A DNA stretch of 53,995 nucleotides from Legionella sp. 515359 (GTDB taxonomy: Bacteria > Pseudomonadota > Gammaproteobacteria > Legionellales > Legionellaceae), in the NCBI GenBank assembly GCA_025941565.1, contig JAPCYN010000022.1, positions 1-53,995 on the forward strand, in the 5' to 3' direction. The notes under the pieces were generated by a model. It had not been told where the DNA came from. It did not search any database and worked only from the letters and a program-made list of their open reading frames with translations. Positions 26,635 to 37,094 of the stretch are shown here, piece after piece (positions within the stretch are counted from its first letter, which is position 1; each line of letters starts with the position of its first letter). The translations under genes were made by a program, and so were the position numbers.

Positions 26635-27162
26635 ATGAGCATAGTTAAAGTACGAAATATTTTTCTCATCGGACCCATGGGTGCAGGTAAAAGCACTATA
26701 GGTCGTGCTTTGGCAAAGGAGCTCAAATTAGAATTTTTTGATTCGGATGAAGTGATTGAAGAACGTGCTGGTGCCGATATATCTTGGATCTTTGATATTG
26801 AAGGTGAAGAGGGTTTCAGACGCCGTGAACAAAAAGTTATTGAAGAGTTAACCCAAAAGACCAATATTGTTTTGGCAACAGGTGGAGGCGTCGTAATCAC
26901 TCCTGAAAACAGAAATGCATTAGCAGGACGTGGAACGGTAATTTATCTTAAAACCTCATTACAACAACAATTCGAAAGAACGAAGCGCGATACCAAACGT
27001 CCTTTATTGCAAACAAATGATCTTGAAGGAAGATTGGAGTTATTGCGGGATGAGCGTGAGCCATTCTACAATGAGTTAGCGGATGTTAGTTTTGAAACCG
27101 ATAAATTAACGGTCAAAGCAGTTGCAAATAATATAATAAAATATATTTATGGCGAACTTTGA
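26635..27162 (+). CDS. aroK: Shikimate kinase AroK
   Basis: This 175-residue enzyme phosphorylates shikimate at the 3-hydroxyl with ATP on the way to chorismate. The Walker A motif GPMGAGKST is at residues 13-21, the shikimate-binding DSD in FFDSDEVIE, the GGG in LATGGGVVI and the lid Arg in RDTKRPLL. The gene overlaps aroB by 14 bases, a tight translational unit. The aroKB pair after pilMNOPQ is the conserved order in gammaproteobacteria. Confidence 0.96.
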   Translation: MSIVKVRNIFLIGPMGAGKSTIGRALAKELKLEFFDSDEVIEERAGADISWIFDIEGEEGFRRREQKVIEELTQKTNIVLATGGGVVITPENRNALAGRGTVIYLKTSLQQQFERTKRDTKRPLLQTNDLEGRLELLRDEREPFYNELADVSFETDKLTVKAVANNIIKYIYGEL

Positions 27163-28252
27163 GGTTTATGATCAGGTTGATGTCTCTTTAACTGAACATC
27201 AATATCCCATTATTATTTGTCGCAATGGTTTGCAAAAACCAGATTTTCTGCGAACCATTGCGACATCGTCACAAATTCTAATTGTTACCAACCAAACAAT
27301 CGCTCCTTTCTATTTAAAGTATGTGCAGGCTGCATTTGCCGGAGTTCAATGTGATGTTTTGATTTTAGAAGACGGTGAACAATATAAAAATCAACAAAGC
27401 CTGTTTGCTATTTATGATGCATTAATTCAAAACAAACACCACAGAGATACGACACTTATTGCTTTAGGTGGTGGCGTGGTTGGTGATATGACCGGATTTG
27501 CAGCATCAACTTATCAACGTGGAGTAAAACTGGTTCAAATCCCAACAACTTTATTGGCGCAAATTGATTCGTCTGTAGGTGGAAAAACGGGAATTAATCA
27601 TGCTTTGGGTAAAAACATGATAGGCAGTTTTTATCAACCTCAAGCAGTGGTTATTGATTTGGCTACATTAAACACGCTTCCAGAAAGAGAGTTTCGTGCA
27701 GGTTTGGGAGAAATGATAAAATACGCTCTGCTTGCAGGAGGTGAGTTTTTCAAATTGCTCAGTGAAGCGCTTCAGCAAGGATTAACTGCTGACAGTCCGC
27801 AGTTGCCTCAATTAATTGCTGAGTGCTGTCGTATTAAAGCTCGCTTTGTTGAAACCGATGAAAAAGAAGCGGGACAGCGAGCATTATTGAATCTTGGTCA
27901 TACTTTTGCTCATGCATTGGAAACTTATACTCATTACCAACAATGGTTGCATGGTGAAGCGGTAGCAATTGGCTTATACTGTGCTGCAGTTTTGTCACAT
28001 AAAATGCATTTGGTTGATAAGCATTTGGTAGAACAAGTAGAACAAATTCTGCAATATGCAGGTTTACCGCATAAAATTCCAAAAATTGTTAATTTGCAAA
28101 AACTCAAGGATCTGATGCAATCAGATAAAAAAATTAAAAATAACCGTTTACGTTTTGTGCTGATTAGAAAGCTCGGTGATTGCTATCTTGATGCCGGAGT
28201 AACAGAAGATTGTTTGTATCATGCACTTACTGCAGCTGTAAGAGGAGAATAA
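27149..28252 (+). CDS. aroB: 3-dehydroquinate synthase AroB
   Basis: This 367-residue NAD- and zinc-dependent enzyme converts DAHP to 3-dehydroquinate. Visible marks are the glycine-rich [35 protein letters not shown] and the zinc ligands in [11 protein letters not shown] and [10 protein letters not shown]. The ATG at 27149 lies inside the end of aroK. The SPOR gene starts 3 bases after the stop. Confidence 0.96.
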   Translation: MANFEVYDQVDVSLTEHQYPIIICRNGLQKPDFLRTIATSSQILIVTNQTIAPFYLKYVQAAFAGVQCDVLILEDGEQYKNQQSLFAIYDALIQNKHHRDTTLIALGGGVVGDMTGFAASTYQRGVKLVQIPTTLLAQIDSSVGGKTGINHALGKNMIGSFYQPQAVVIDLATLNTLPEREFRAGLGEMIKYALLAGGEFFKLLSEALQQGLTADSPQLPQLIAECCRIKARFVETDEKEAGQRALLNLGHTFAHALETYTHYQQWLHGEAVAIGLYCAAVLSHKMHLVDKHLVEQVEQILQYAGLPHKIPKIVNLQKLKDLMQSDKKIKNNRLRFVLIRKLGDCYLDAGVTEDCLYHALTAAVRGE

Positions 28253-28254
28253 AA

Positions 28255-29715
28255 ATGAAAGAGGGAATGATTCAGTCTGATGATATAGCGGCTGTAATTC
28301 AACCAAGAGTATTGTTTAAACCAGGGTCTTGGCTGGCGAAGATTGATTTCATTAATCATTTGATTCTTTTTAACAACGTGCTCATTACGGTTTTATCTGA
28401 GAAAGAGGGGGGTAAAACTTCTTTTGGTTCTTTGTTACAAAGTAACTTAGATCAACAAATCAAATGCATTTCCATGACAGTTAAAGCTCCTTGCAATAGA
28501 GAGAATATTATTCAGGAGATTGCAACCCAGCTCCATCTTAATCATGATGAAAATACAGATATTAGCTCATTAGTAGCGCAAATTAACGAACGAAAAGCGC
28601 ATGTGTTGCTCCTGATTGACGATGCACAACATTTGCCCGAATCCTTAATCAAGGAAGCAATGTTAGCAATAAAAAATCAAGAGAATTTTAGTTTTTTCCA
28701 TCTTTGCCTCATATCTGACTATTCAATTGTCGCAGCACTTAACAATTTAGTCGCTTCATTTTTTGATAATTTAGTTCATACCATAGAATTAGGTTCTTTG
28801 AATGAAAGCGAAACAAGAACTTATGTATTACAACGTGCTATGGCTGCACATTTGATCAGCAAGCCATTAACAGATGCCCAGTTTAAGCAATTTTATCAAT
28901 TAACCAAGGGAAACGTAGCAAAAATTAACAGCAGTCTGGAAGCATTTGTCTTTAAATGCACGAGTCAAAAGAAAAAGGAACCCTTCAATAAATGGGTAAA
29001 AAGTGCAGGTCTTGCAGCAAGCGTGGCTTTTATTGCGGGACTCGTTGGTTTTTATTTTGCCCAAAACTATGATCTTTCATCATTTTATCATTTTGAGACA
29101 CAGACTCATTCAGTTCAAGATGACGCTATGGGGATGAAGCAGCAAGCACAATCCGAAGTGTTAATGAGTCACATTGCTTCCTGGCAGGACTCTTCAACGC
29201 GACAATTGGTCTATTCTTCCTTGCCAAAAAAACAAATTTTGGATGACCTCAATGATGAGGTACCCAGTGAGACAGTAGCAATTGTTGATAAGGTCGTTGT
29301 GATTCCTAAGTTACATATAAAAAACCTGGCGGCACAAGAGGCTAGAATTCCTGAATCTGAGTTTAAAAGGGAGAACCCGGAATCTGATCTCACACGAGAG
29401 TCAAAATTAGTTGAGATTCCAACAGCAGAACAAAATAAAAAGAATCAGTCTCCAAGTTCGAAAACAAATAGTAATCGATATACCATCCAAGTTGCTGCCA
29501 GCCATAATAAAATAGATATAGAACGCTTTCAGCAGAATAATAAATTACTCGCTAATGCTCAAATAAGACATTTTACTAATGCAAAGGGTATTTGGTATGT
29601 TTTGACTGTGGGTGAGTATGAAAGTAGGGCTGAAGCACAACGTAGTATCAGTAAGTTACCAGCAACTTTAGCTAAATTAAAACCTTGGGTTAGACCCGTA
29701 TCGAGTCTTGGTTAA
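28255..29715 (+). CDS. DamX-like protein: AAA-type ATPase-related domain, membrane helix, C-terminal SPOR domain
   Basis: The protein has 486 residues. An N-terminal ExeA/AAA-like domain has a degenerate P-loop (SEKEGGKTS) and a Walker B-like VLLLIDDAQHLP. A membrane helix lies at about residues 255-275. A variable periplasmic linker leads to a SPOR domain (last 75 residues, from RYTIQVAAS to KPWVRPV), which binds denuded glycan strands at the septum. Gene order aroK-aroB-damX is conserved in gammaproteobacteria. I start at the ATG at 28255 with AGAGGAG upstream; the frame extends 15 codons into aroB. A role at the division site is likely from the SPOR domain. Confidence 0.85.
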   Translation: MKEGMIQSDDIAAVIQPRVLFKPGSWLAKIDFINHLILFNNVLITVLSEKEGGKTSFGSLLQSNLDQQIKCISMTVKAPCNRENIIQEIATQLHLNHDENTDISSLVAQINERKAHVLLLIDDAQHLPESLIKEAMLAIKNQENFSFFHLCLISDYSIVAALNNLVASFFDNLVHTIELGSLNESETRTYVLQRAMAAHLISKPLTDAQFKQFYQLTKGNVAKINSSLEAFVFKCTSQKKKEPFNKWVKSAGLAASVAFIAGLVGFYFAQNYDLSSFYHFETQTHSVQDDAMGMKQQAQSEVLMSHIASWQDSSTRQLVYSSLPKKQILDDLNDEVPSETVAIVDKVVVIPKLHIKNLAAQEARIPESEFKRENPESDLTRESKLVEIPTAEQNKKNQSPSSKTNSNRYTIQVAASHNKIDIERFQQNNKLLANAQIRHFTNAKGIWYVLTVGEYESRAEAQRSISKLPATLAKLKPWVRPVSSLG

Positions 29716-29757
29716 GTTCTTCTGGCTTGATAACCCATAAGGAAATGAGAATCGAAC

Positions 29758-29837
29758 ACAGTATAAACTGTAGCTTGGGTGAAGCGTTACCCGGGAATCT
29801 TACACTAGAAACCCGATTTTCGCTTCATCTATACTGT
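29758..29837. repeat. REP-like element with imperfect inverted-repeat ends
   Basis: ACAGTATA (29758-29765) pairs with TATACTGT (29830-29837), and TGAAGCG (29780-29786) pairs with CGCTTCA (29821-29827), enclosing TAGCTTGGGT and ACCCGGGA. The roughly 80-bp unit lies between the convergent SPOR gene and proC, and may act as a two-way transcription end. Related cores occur at 1964, 50199 and 53983. Confidence 0.65.
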
Positions 29838-29842
29838 ATTCT

Positions 29843-30679
29843 TCATGCGCGAGTATTTAAAGATTGGGTGATTTGCTCAATGCGTTCTTCCGCATCTGCA
29901 TAGATTTGCTTAAAGAGGTCAAAAAAATCAGTAAAAGAAAGTTTCTCCAAAGAATGTGCTGTCACGCCATGAGGAGTACTAACACCTGCACGCAATTGAG
30001 CAAAAGATCGGCCTGATTTTTTAGCTAATTCGGCAGCACCAAACACTGATTCCAAGGCAATTTTTTCCGAAAGATCCTCTGGGATTCCTCTGCTCATGGC
30101 TGCTTTTTGTAAGGCTTCAAGAAATAGGAAGACATAGGCTGGAGCACAACCAATAGGTGCTGTAAGCGTGTCAAGCATGGATTCTTGCTCTACCCAAAAA
30201 GTGTAACCTACCTCATTAAAAAGAGTTTCAACCATTCGTTTTTGTTCTGGTGTTGCAGACGAATTAGCAAATAAAGCAGAGGATCCTTTACAAAATTCAG
30301 TTGGAGTATTGGTCATAACACGAACAATTCCCAGCTCGTTCTTGCCGAACCAACGCGTCATGTTATTAATATCGATTACACCCGCCAAAGAAATAATTAC
30401 AGGTTGTCTTTGTTGTACGGCAGGGGCGATTTCTTGACATACATCCTGCATAAACTGAGGTTTTACAGCAAGAACAAGGATCTCGGCATTTTTAACTGCT
30501 TGAATATTGGTTTGTGCTGACAGAACACCCAGCTCTTTAACCAAACGTTCGGATTTTCTGGGATCTCGGTTGCTGAACGTTATTGAGTGTGCAGGATGTC
30601 CACTTTTAATGAGACCTCGTGCTAAAGCACTTCCCAAATGACCTGCACCAATAATAGAGATGGTTTTGTTTTTGAACAT
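29843..30679 (-). CDS. proC: Pyrroline-5-carboxylate reductase ProC
   Basis: This 278-residue NAD(P)H-dependent enzyme makes L-proline in the last step of proline synthesis. The N-terminal Rossmann motif is IIGAGHLGSALARGL, with VLAVKPQ in the middle. The C-terminal family signature around LRAGVSTPHGVTAHSLE matches the conserved substrate-binding helix region. The YggS gene that often precedes proC is not adjacent here. It is divergent from bcsG. Confidence 0.95.
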   Translation of the reverse strand: MFKNKTISIIGAGHLGSALARGLIKSGHPAHSITFSNRDPRKSERLVKELGVLSAQTNIQAVKNAEILVLAVKPQFMQDVCQEIAPAVQQRQPVIISLAGVIDINNMTRWFGKNELGIVRVMTNTPTEFCKGSSALFANSSATPEQKRMVETLFNEVGYTFWVEQESMLDTLTAPIGCAPAYVFLFLEALQKAAMSRGIPEDLSEKIALESVFGAAELAKKSGRSFAQLRAGVSTPHGVTAHSLEKLSFTDFFDLFKQIYADAEERIEQITQSLNTRA

Positions 30680-30777
30680 ATTGTCTTATATTTTAAAATT
30701 TCCCAAAAAATACCAAGATAACGGGGTTTATGTCAAGAAAGGATTGAGCTGGAGAAATGAAAAATAACGATTTTACA

Positions 30778-30805
30778 TTGAATATCTTATTGATCCTGTT
30801 ACACT
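30778..30805 (+). promoter_or_regulatory. Candidate promoter upstream of bcsG
   Basis: TTGAAT (30778-30783) and TACACT (30800-30805) are 16 bases apart and lie about 110 bases before the bcsG ATG, in the divergent gap to proC. Each hexamer matches four of six consensus positions. Suggestive only. Confidence 0.3.
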
Positions 30806-30914
30806 AAAAAATTAAAAAGATCTATCCCATACGTCCAATATGCCTGTTACAAACATGTGTTGATAAGGCCTGAAGGGTACTTAATTTATCGCTGATTATG
30901 GACCAAGAATAGTA

Positions 30915-32555
30915 ATGAAGGAAACAGCTCAACTACAACAAAAAATCCATACCAAATGGCGTGATATAGATGGCTGGAATTATTATTTTTTGTTGAAATT
31001 TGCTCTTTTATGGTCTGGATATCTAAATTTTCATCCTTTTATTAATCTGGTTTTTCTGGCTTTCTTATTGTTTCCTTTGTCGTCGAGATTGCTTCATCGT
31101 TGCCGTAACTGGATAGCTGTTCCAATAGGTATCGCAGTGTTTTACCATGATACCTGGTTACCTGGTTTAAGTACGATTACGAGTCAGGGAACAAATCTTT
31201 TTGTTTTCAACTTCAGCTATCTTCTTGAATTATTGAATCGTTTTATTAATTGGCAGCTGATGGGAATGGCTTTTGTACTCTTAGTCGCCTACCTGTTTCT
31301 TGCTCAATGGATTCGCATTACTTCGTTTACTGTAATTGCCTTAACCTGGTTAAACATTCTGACGCTAACCGCTCCTGCCATTAACCTTTTGCCAGTTCAA
31401 AGCAAGACTGTTGCAAATAAGGTACAAGCAGAGACAGGGGCTAAGACGAGTGGAGAAGAGCTGAGCAGTAATTTGCCGCCTACCAATGAAAATCTCAATG
31501 CGTACTTGAATCAATTTTATGAGCAGCAAAAAGGATTACATACTTCGTTCCCCAATTCTCTTTCTGCTGACGCACAGCCTTTTGACGTAATTCTTATTCA
31601 GGTTTGTTCGCTTGCTTGGGCAGATATAGATGCTGTGCATCTAAGAGATCATCCTCTATGGGGCAAATTTGATATTATGTTTAATAATTTTAATTCGGCT
31701 GCATCGTATAGTGGACCTGCTGCAATACGTTTATTACGTGCAAGCTGTGGTGAAACACCACATGCAGGCCTTTATAAACCAGTTGATCCAGATTGTTATA
31801 TTTTAGATAACCTGGCTAAACTCGGTTTTTCTCCTGATATGATGCTCGACCATGAAGGTTTATTTGGGAATTTTCTCAAAGAAATACAGGAATATGGTGG
31901 CTTGGATGACGTACCTTTAATATCGCGTGCAGGAATAAGTCCTGATCTTGTTTCATTTGATGGAAAATTGCTTTCAGATGATGGGCAATTACTGGATCGG
32001 TGGTTAAAGCAACAGAACAGTTCAGGTACCAAACGTAATGCTACCTATTATAATGAGATCTCGCTCCATGACGGTAATACTTTTATTGGTGAAAATAAAC
32101 CTGCACCGTATGAACCACGGGCAAAAAATCTTTTAGATCAAACAATGAATTTCTTTACCGCATTGGAGAAATCAGGGCATAAAGCGGTGGTGGTTTTTAT
32201 CCCGGAACATGGGGCTAATCTTGTTGGTGATAAATTACAAATGCCAGGTTTACGTGACATTCCTAGTCCGAGTATTACACATGTTCCTGTTGGTATTAAA
32301 TTTATTGGAATGAAAGCCAAGCCAGCTCAAATACAAATAAATGACCCAAGCAGTTATTTGGCTGTTTCAGACCTAATTGCGCGTTTGGTTGATGGAAAGA
32401 TATTTAATCAGGATAATGTAAATTTAGAAACACTAACACAAAACTTGCCAAAGACTCCTTTTGTTTCATCCAATGAAGGAGTTACCGTGATGAAATATCA
32501 AGATAAATTTTATATTTTATTGAAAGGTGACAGTAGCTGGGTACCTTATCCTTAG
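30915..32555 (+). CDS. bcsG: Cellulose phosphoethanolamine transferase BcsG
   Basis: This 546-residue inner-membrane enzyme transfers phosphoethanolamine from lipid to the 6-hydroxyls of nascent cellulose. About four to five membrane helices fill the first 160 residues, followed by a periplasmic alkaline-phosphatase-like domain. Residues aligned with the E. coli active site are present: Cys in IQVCSLAW, the nucleophile Ser in SAASYSGPA, His in SLHDGN and the Glu-His pair in PEHGAN. The C-terminal WVPYP is also shared. It stands apart from the other bcs genes, back-to-back with proC, with its end 57 bases from the convergent bcsC. bcsE and bcsF, usual partners, are not next to it. Confidence 0.93.
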   Translation: MKETAQLQQKIHTKWRDIDGWNYYFLLKFALLWSGYLNFHPFINLVFLAFLLFPLSSRLLHRCRNWIAVPIGIAVFYHDTWLPGLSTITSQGTNLFVFNFSYLLELLNRFINWQLMGMAFVLLVAYLFLAQWIRITSFTVIALTWLNILTLTAPAINLLPVQSKTVANKVQAETGAKTSGEELSSNLPPTNENLNAYLNQFYEQQKGLHTSFPNSLSADAQPFDVILIQVCSLAWADIDAVHLRDHPLWGKFDIMFNNFNSAASYSGPAAIRLLRASCGETPHAGLYKPVDPDCYILDNLAKLGFSPDMMLDHEGLFGNFLKEIQEYGGLDDVPLISRAGISPDLVSFDGKLLSDDGQLLDRWLKQQNSSGTKRNATYYNEISLHDGNTFIGENKPAPYEPRAKNLLDQTMNFFTALEKSGHKAVVVFIPEHGANLVGDKLQMPGLRDIPSPSITHVPVGIKFIGMKAKPAQIQINDPSSYLAVSDLIARLVDGKIFNQDNVNLETLTQNLPKTPFVSSNEGVTVMKYQDKFYILLKGDSSWVPYP

Positions 32556-32612
32556 TGATTTCTAATGATTCACTGATACCAAGTATCGTCTCCCAAGCCC
32601 AGACAAGATACT

Positions 32613-35600
32613 TCATCTGAAGTTCGAATAGGGTACTAATGGGACAATAGGCATGTTCATATCACCTTGCCAACCTTCGAAGGAGTAACGAAGAAAAAGA
32701 GAGAGATGGCTTGGTGTATAGTCTGTTGATCGTTGGATGTCTACCAGTCCCCCTATCGTAAAATGTGAGCCAAGTCGACGTTCTATCAGTGCAAGTACAG
32801 AGTAACCGTAGCCTACACTAGGGCCACCAGTTTGGATGGAGTTTTGTGTATTGTCAAAATTTGGAATAAGGTTAGGTAGTGGATAAGAGAGAATGTCTTT
32901 GGTATGAGCGCGAGACCAGGTTATTGTGCCTCCCAATTCATAAGACCAGTTTGAAGTTCGTCGGCGATAATTTACTGGAAGGGTAAATGATAAATAAAAA
33001 TCAGGGCTGTAGTATCCGCCTTGTCCAAGATTAAAGCCATATAAGTTCTTTTCATAGTGCCAAACCATGTTTGTGAGTCCGATGACAAGACGACGATTGT
33101 CTTCGTTGATTATTTTGTAGTAATAACCATCCATCAGAAGAATACGTTTATTTGACTCCACGTTTTTTCCAGTGAGTTCACTACCAATAATATTAGCCCA
33201 GAAACCATTTGCTTCCCCACGATCATAACTTAGCGATAAAGTAAGTCCGGTAGCAACTACTCCACCCCACTCGATTCCTGTATGTGGATCAACGGCTCCT
33301 GCAAAAGAGAGTAGGGAGTTGGTCATGGGGCGTTGCGATGCGGTAATTGTCCAACCAATATGTCGTATATCACCGTTATAATTAATGCCGCCAATCCAAT
33401 TTCCAACAGGAAATCCTATGGGTGTTTTGCCAACATCAAATCCCCAGATTGGATTTTGCCATCCACCATCCCAGCCAATACCGCTTGCTCGCTGTGCAAT
33501 GTTAGTGGTACATCCATTGACGGCACAAGTACCAAAATCATCAAAATAAACCCCATTTTCGGGGAAGAAACTTCCTGCGCCTAAATTGACTCTATCTGTT
33601 CGTAGAAATGCACGACCGTTCGAATATCCCCAATCTGCCTGTGCTATAGTATCTTCGGCACGCAAATCGGACGTTCCAGCTGTCCCTGTCAATCGCCAAT
33701 AATCTTCATCTACAGTGATGCGTGTTTCCTGTTGCCGATAAAGCAGAGCTGATTCGGAACGAATACTGCGTTTAAGCCAATCATCCTCAATATGATTACG
33801 AGTCAACCAAGTATAGGTGTCGTTGCTGTCGGGCCATATGGATGTAATATTGCTTTTGAGCATCGCTCTTTTGTAATCTTCCTGGGCTAACTTGGGCGTG
33901 CGGAGTTGGTTTTCCAAACGCGCCGCATCACGAAATATAAGCGCACTCTCTTGATTGGGCGCGGCCTCGATGCTTTCTCGTTTAATGCGGTTAAAAACAG
34001 TTAATGCTTTTTGAGGAGCTCCTACGGCATTCCACGCATTGGCTATTCTTCTTTTCATGTTAGGATTGAAGGTTAATTTCATCTCCTGCAGTTGTTGCAG
34101 TAGTTGGAGTGCTTTTTCCTTGTCTCCTAGCGCGACAAGTGATTCTATAACTCCCAGATTTGCGTCTTCGTTAAGTGGTTCGTGGGTCTTCACATCTTGA
34201 TAATAATTTAATGCTTTTTCAAATTCGCCATCCATTAATGCCCAATCCGCTAATGTGAGTTTGATTGGAGTGGTTTGTGTTTGGCTCATTAGGTAAGTTA
34301 TGGCACCTTGATTATTGCCACTGTCGCGTAATTGCTCTGCGTGCTGTAAAATCAATTCTGTAGTTAAGCGTAATGCCATTTGACGCATTCCCGCATTCCA
34401 TTGTTTCTGTGGTAGCGTACGAAGATGAGCCAGCGCTTGCGGTGTCTGGCCTATACCTGATAAATAAAGTGCATAAGCATATACTTGAGTCGGATTTGTT
34501 TTTTGTTTTGAGATCAAACTTTGAAATAAATCATTTGCATTTTTTAATTTGCCCACATGATGTAACGCCAAGGCGAAATGATAAGTTAACCAGACATCTT
34601 CCGGGGTAATTTTGTGTGCTTGGCGGTATTTTTCTATTGCTTGTACCCATAGATTTTTCTTTTCAAGTTGTTCCGCTTTATCTTGTAACAGAGAACTTTC
34701 CAAACTAAGCTGAGCATCTTTAAATTTGATTTTTAGATCTTCAGGCAAACTGTTCAGGTAATTTAATGCTTTTACTAATGATTGACGCTTGTAGATGCCA
34801 AGGAGCCCATAGACTGCGCTTCCTTTGCCGGGACTAATGACTAGCGCTTGTTTAAATGCTTTTTCTGCTGCGACAAAATTTTTGCGGGCAAATGCAACGT
34901 TACCTATCCCAACCCAAGCATCATAATTTGAATTATCTAAAAGGAGGGCTTGTTGATATCTTTGTTCGGCCACATCCAAATTGCCTGTTTGAAATGGGGT
35001 TTCGCCACTGGAAACCCATAAATCGGAAAGGGTAATCTTGAGACGATAGGACCAATTATCCTGATTGGTATTATTAGAATAAACTTGATGTTCATTTAAA
35101 AAATTATAGAGTACTTGCAGTTGATGGAATGCATCTTGCCGCTGCGCAGGTATTCTCGACACGATGCGCCAATATTCAGCACTTAATTCCGGAGTAGGAA
35201 AAACGCCATGGAAAAGCGCATCATATTGAGCTTTAGCTAAATCGAGATGACCAGACATGGCCATTATTCTTGCTTGCTGCAGTTTTTGTTTTACTGCAGG
35301 CTGTGTAAGAAATAAACTCATTTTGGCTTGTTGGTAATCCATTGAATCAGGTGCTTTTTGCTTTAATTCTTCAAGCAGTTCCTCTGCTAAAATCAGATTC
35401 TTTTGACGTATGGCTAATCGGACTCGTGCTGCAAGAACATCAGGATCATTAGGGGCTATCAATTGCAGACGATCCAGTGAGTGTTTTACAAAATCGTCTC
35501 TATAATAGGTTTCTCCCCAAATCACCTGATCCAATAAAAACTGTTTTGGATTAACATCAGCAGCATAAGTTTTTAGAACTATTAAGCTAAATATTAATAA

Positions 35601-35621
35601 ACAGCATCTCGCTAGGAACAT
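32613..35621 (-). CDS. bcsC: Cellulose export outer-membrane protein BcsC (TPR plus beta-barrel)
   Basis: This 1002-residue protein carries the cellulose chain through the periplasm and outer membrane. A signal peptide (about 20 residues, ending TYAA) is followed by a long array of TPR helices (about residues 25-600; clear units include YDAWVGIGNVAFARKNFVAA and VWLTYHFALALHHVGKL). The C-terminal region (about 650-1002) has alternating aromatic strands and ends in YSFEGWQG and YSNFR, typical of the BcsC_C barrel. It is somewhat shorter than E. coli BcsC (1157), so fewer TPRs. Its ATG shares one base with the stop of pgi (TAATG), so the two are translationally coupled. It is separated from bcsRQABZ by four genes (pgi, galU, truD and the ankyrin gene). 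Confidence 0.92.
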   Translation of the reverse strand: MFLARCCLLIFSLIVLKTYAADVNPKQFLLDQVIWGETYYRDDFVKHSLDRLQLIAPNDPDVLAARVRLAIRQKNLILAEELLEELKQKAPDSMDYQQAKMSLFLTQPAVKQKLQQARIMAMSGHLDLAKAQYDALFHGVFPTPELSAEYWRIVSRIPAQRQDAFHQLQVLYNFLNEHQVYSNNTNQDNWSYRLKITLSDLWVSSGETPFQTGNLDVAEQRYQQALLLDNSNYDAWVGIGNVAFARKNFVAAEKAFKQALVISPGKGSAVYGLLGIYKRQSLVKALNYLNSLPEDLKIKFKDAQLSLESSLLQDKAEQLEKKNLWVQAIEKYRQAHKITPEDVWLTYHFALALHHVGKLKNANDLFQSLISKQKTNPTQVYAYALYLSGIGQTPQALAHLRTLPQKQWNAGMRQMALRLTTELILQHAEQLRDSGNNQGAITYLMSQTQTTPIKLTLADWALMDGEFEKALNYYQDVKTHEPLNEDANLGVIESLVALGDKEKALQLLQQLQEMKLTFNPNMKRRIANAWNAVGAPQKALTVFNRIKRESIEAAPNQESALIFRDAARLENQLRTPKLAQEDYKRAMLKSNITSIWPDSNDTYTWLTRNHIEDDWLKRSIRSESALLYRQQETRITVDEDYWRLTGTAGTSDLRAEDTIAQADWGYSNGRAFLRTDRVNLGAGSFFPENGVYFDDFGTCAVNGCTTNIAQRASGIGWDGGWQNPIWGFDVGKTPIGFPVGNWIGGINYNGDIRHIGWTITASQRPMTNSLLSFAGAVDPHTGIEWGGVVATGLTLSLSYDRGEANGFWANIIGSELTGKNVESNKRILLMDGYYYKIINEDNRRLVIGLTNMVWHYEKNLYGFNLGQGGYYSPDFYLSFTLPVNYRRRTSNWSYELGGTITWSRAHTKDILSYPLPNLIPNFDNTQNSIQTGGPSVGYGYSVLALIERRLGSHFTIGGLVDIQRSTDYTPSHLSLFLRYSFEGWQGDMNMPIVPLVPYSNFR

Positions 35622-37078
35622 TAATTAACCCAATTATTCTGTCGAATTATTTCCTTAGAGCTTTCTACTCCAGGTTGATCAAATGAATTTATATTCCAAA
35701 TCACACCTTGGACAAAAATTTTATGTTCGTATAACGCAATCAGTGAGCCCAAGGTTCGCGGAGAACAATCAGCCAAGGAGAGAAGATTGACAGGCATTTC
35801 GCCAGAAATGTAACTGTAAGGATTCTCTCCATGATTCCCACCTTTTGTTAATACTTCTTTATGGGCGTGGCATATTTTATTAATTACATTACCATCGAAA
35901 GAACGAACACTAATTAAATCCGCTGCTATTTTATGTGTTCCTTGACACAAGAGTTGATAATAACTGTGTTGCGCGTGATTGCCCAGACCACCCCAGATAA
36001 TAGGGCCAGTTGCGTAGTCAACCGTACGCCCTTGTCTGTTTATCGATTTTCCATTACTTTCCATATCAAGTTGTTGGAGGTAGGGAACAAAATACTGTAA
36101 GTCTTGAGAGTAAATCATGACTAACAAGTTATTAATGTTTAAAAAATTAATGTTCCAGATACCTAATAATGCCAAAAGCACGGGTAAGTTTTTTGTAAAA
36201 TGTTCCGAGCAAAAATGCATATCCATGCTATATGCCCCAGCAAGGATTTCTGAAAAGTGATCAAAACCAATGGCAATGCAGGAAATTAAATTAATGGCTG
36301 AACAGAAAGAATAACGCCCTCCAACCCAATCCCATATAGGAAGTATGGTTTCAAAACCCATTTCTTGGGCCTTTTTAACATTTGCCGTGATTGCAATAAG
36401 ATGTTGATTAAAATTTTGTTCTTGATTGATCCAAGCCAAAGCTTTTTGGAAATGAGATAAGGTCTCCGGAGTAGTAAATGATTTTGAGGAAATAATAAAT
36501 AGTGTTGTTTCCGGGTTTAGTTTTGCGGTAGCACGTGAAAAAGCATTAGGATCAATGTCGGAAATAAAATGAAACCCTAATTTGTTTGTTACTAAATCAC
36601 TTAATGCATTAATACAAAAGAAAGGGCCAAGCATAGAGCCACCAATGCCGATATTAACTACATCAGTAATGGGTTTTCCCGAATAACCAAGCCACTCCCC
36701 ATTTCTAATTTTTGTAGAAATGAGCTTCATCGTATTACGAACACTGACTATTTCAGGAATAATATTACGTTCATTAACGAATATGACCTTATTTTCTGGG
36801 GCGCGAAGGGCTGTATGTAAGACCGGCCTATTTTCTGTAATATTAATAGGCTTTCCACTCATCATGGCATTAATTTGTTCGAGCAGATTACACTCGTTGG
36901 CAAGTTCCAGAAGGGAGTCCATAATATGGGGATTAACATGTTGCCCACTATAATCCAGAGTAATATTGTCACAGGATACAGAATCATTTTTGGTGTCTGG
37001 ATTTTGACTCATGTATGTTTTTGCAGATTTTTCGAGTTTTTTCCAGGAGTTCATTTTTGTAAGTTGTTCCATATACAT
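35621..37078 (-). CDS. pgi: Glucose-6-phosphate isomerase Pgi
   Basis: This enzyme interconverts glucose-6-phosphate and fructose-6-phosphate. The signature region DWVGGRYSFCSAI, GIGGSMLGP, and HAQHSYYQLLCQGTH with the catalytic-region residues are present. About 485 residues from the ATG at 37078; ATG 37072 is also possible, and the open frame begins at a TTG at 37084. It is shorter than E. coli Pgi (549) but fits the compact proteobacterial form. It sits between galU and bcsC on one strand with 16 bases and a 1-base overlap. The placement implies a dedicated role in feeding UDP-glucose for cellulose synthesis, though it may also be the housekeeping copy. Confidence 0.9.
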   Translation of the reverse strand: MYMEQLTKMNSWKKLEKSAKTYMSQNPDTKNDSVSCDNITLDYSGQHVNPHIMDSLLELANECNLLEQINAMMSGKPINITENRPVLHTALRAPENKVIFVNERNIIPEIVSVRNTMKLISTKIRNGEWLGYSGKPITDVVNIGIGGSMLGPFFCINALSDLVTNKLGFHFISDIDPNAFSRATAKLNPETTLFIISSKSFTTPETLSHFQKALAWINQEQNFNQHLIAITANVKKAQEMGFETILPIWDWVGGRYSFCSAINLISCIAIGFDHFSEILAGAYSMDMHFCSEHFTKNLPVLLALLGIWNINFLNINNLLVMIYSQDLQYFVPYLQQLDMESNGKSINRQGRTVDYATGPIIWGGLGNHAQHSYYQLLCQGTHKIAADLISVRSFDGNVINKICHAHKEVLTKGGNHGENPYSYISGEMPVNLLSLADCSPRTLGSLIALYEHKIFVQGVIWNINSFDQPGVESSKEIIRQNNWVN

Positions 37079-37094
37079 TCTCAATCAAAATTAT

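Noticed and set aside
28255-29715. ExeA-like secretion ATPase
   Set aside because: The C-terminal SPOR domain and position after aroKB point to the DamX group; the P-loop is degenerate.
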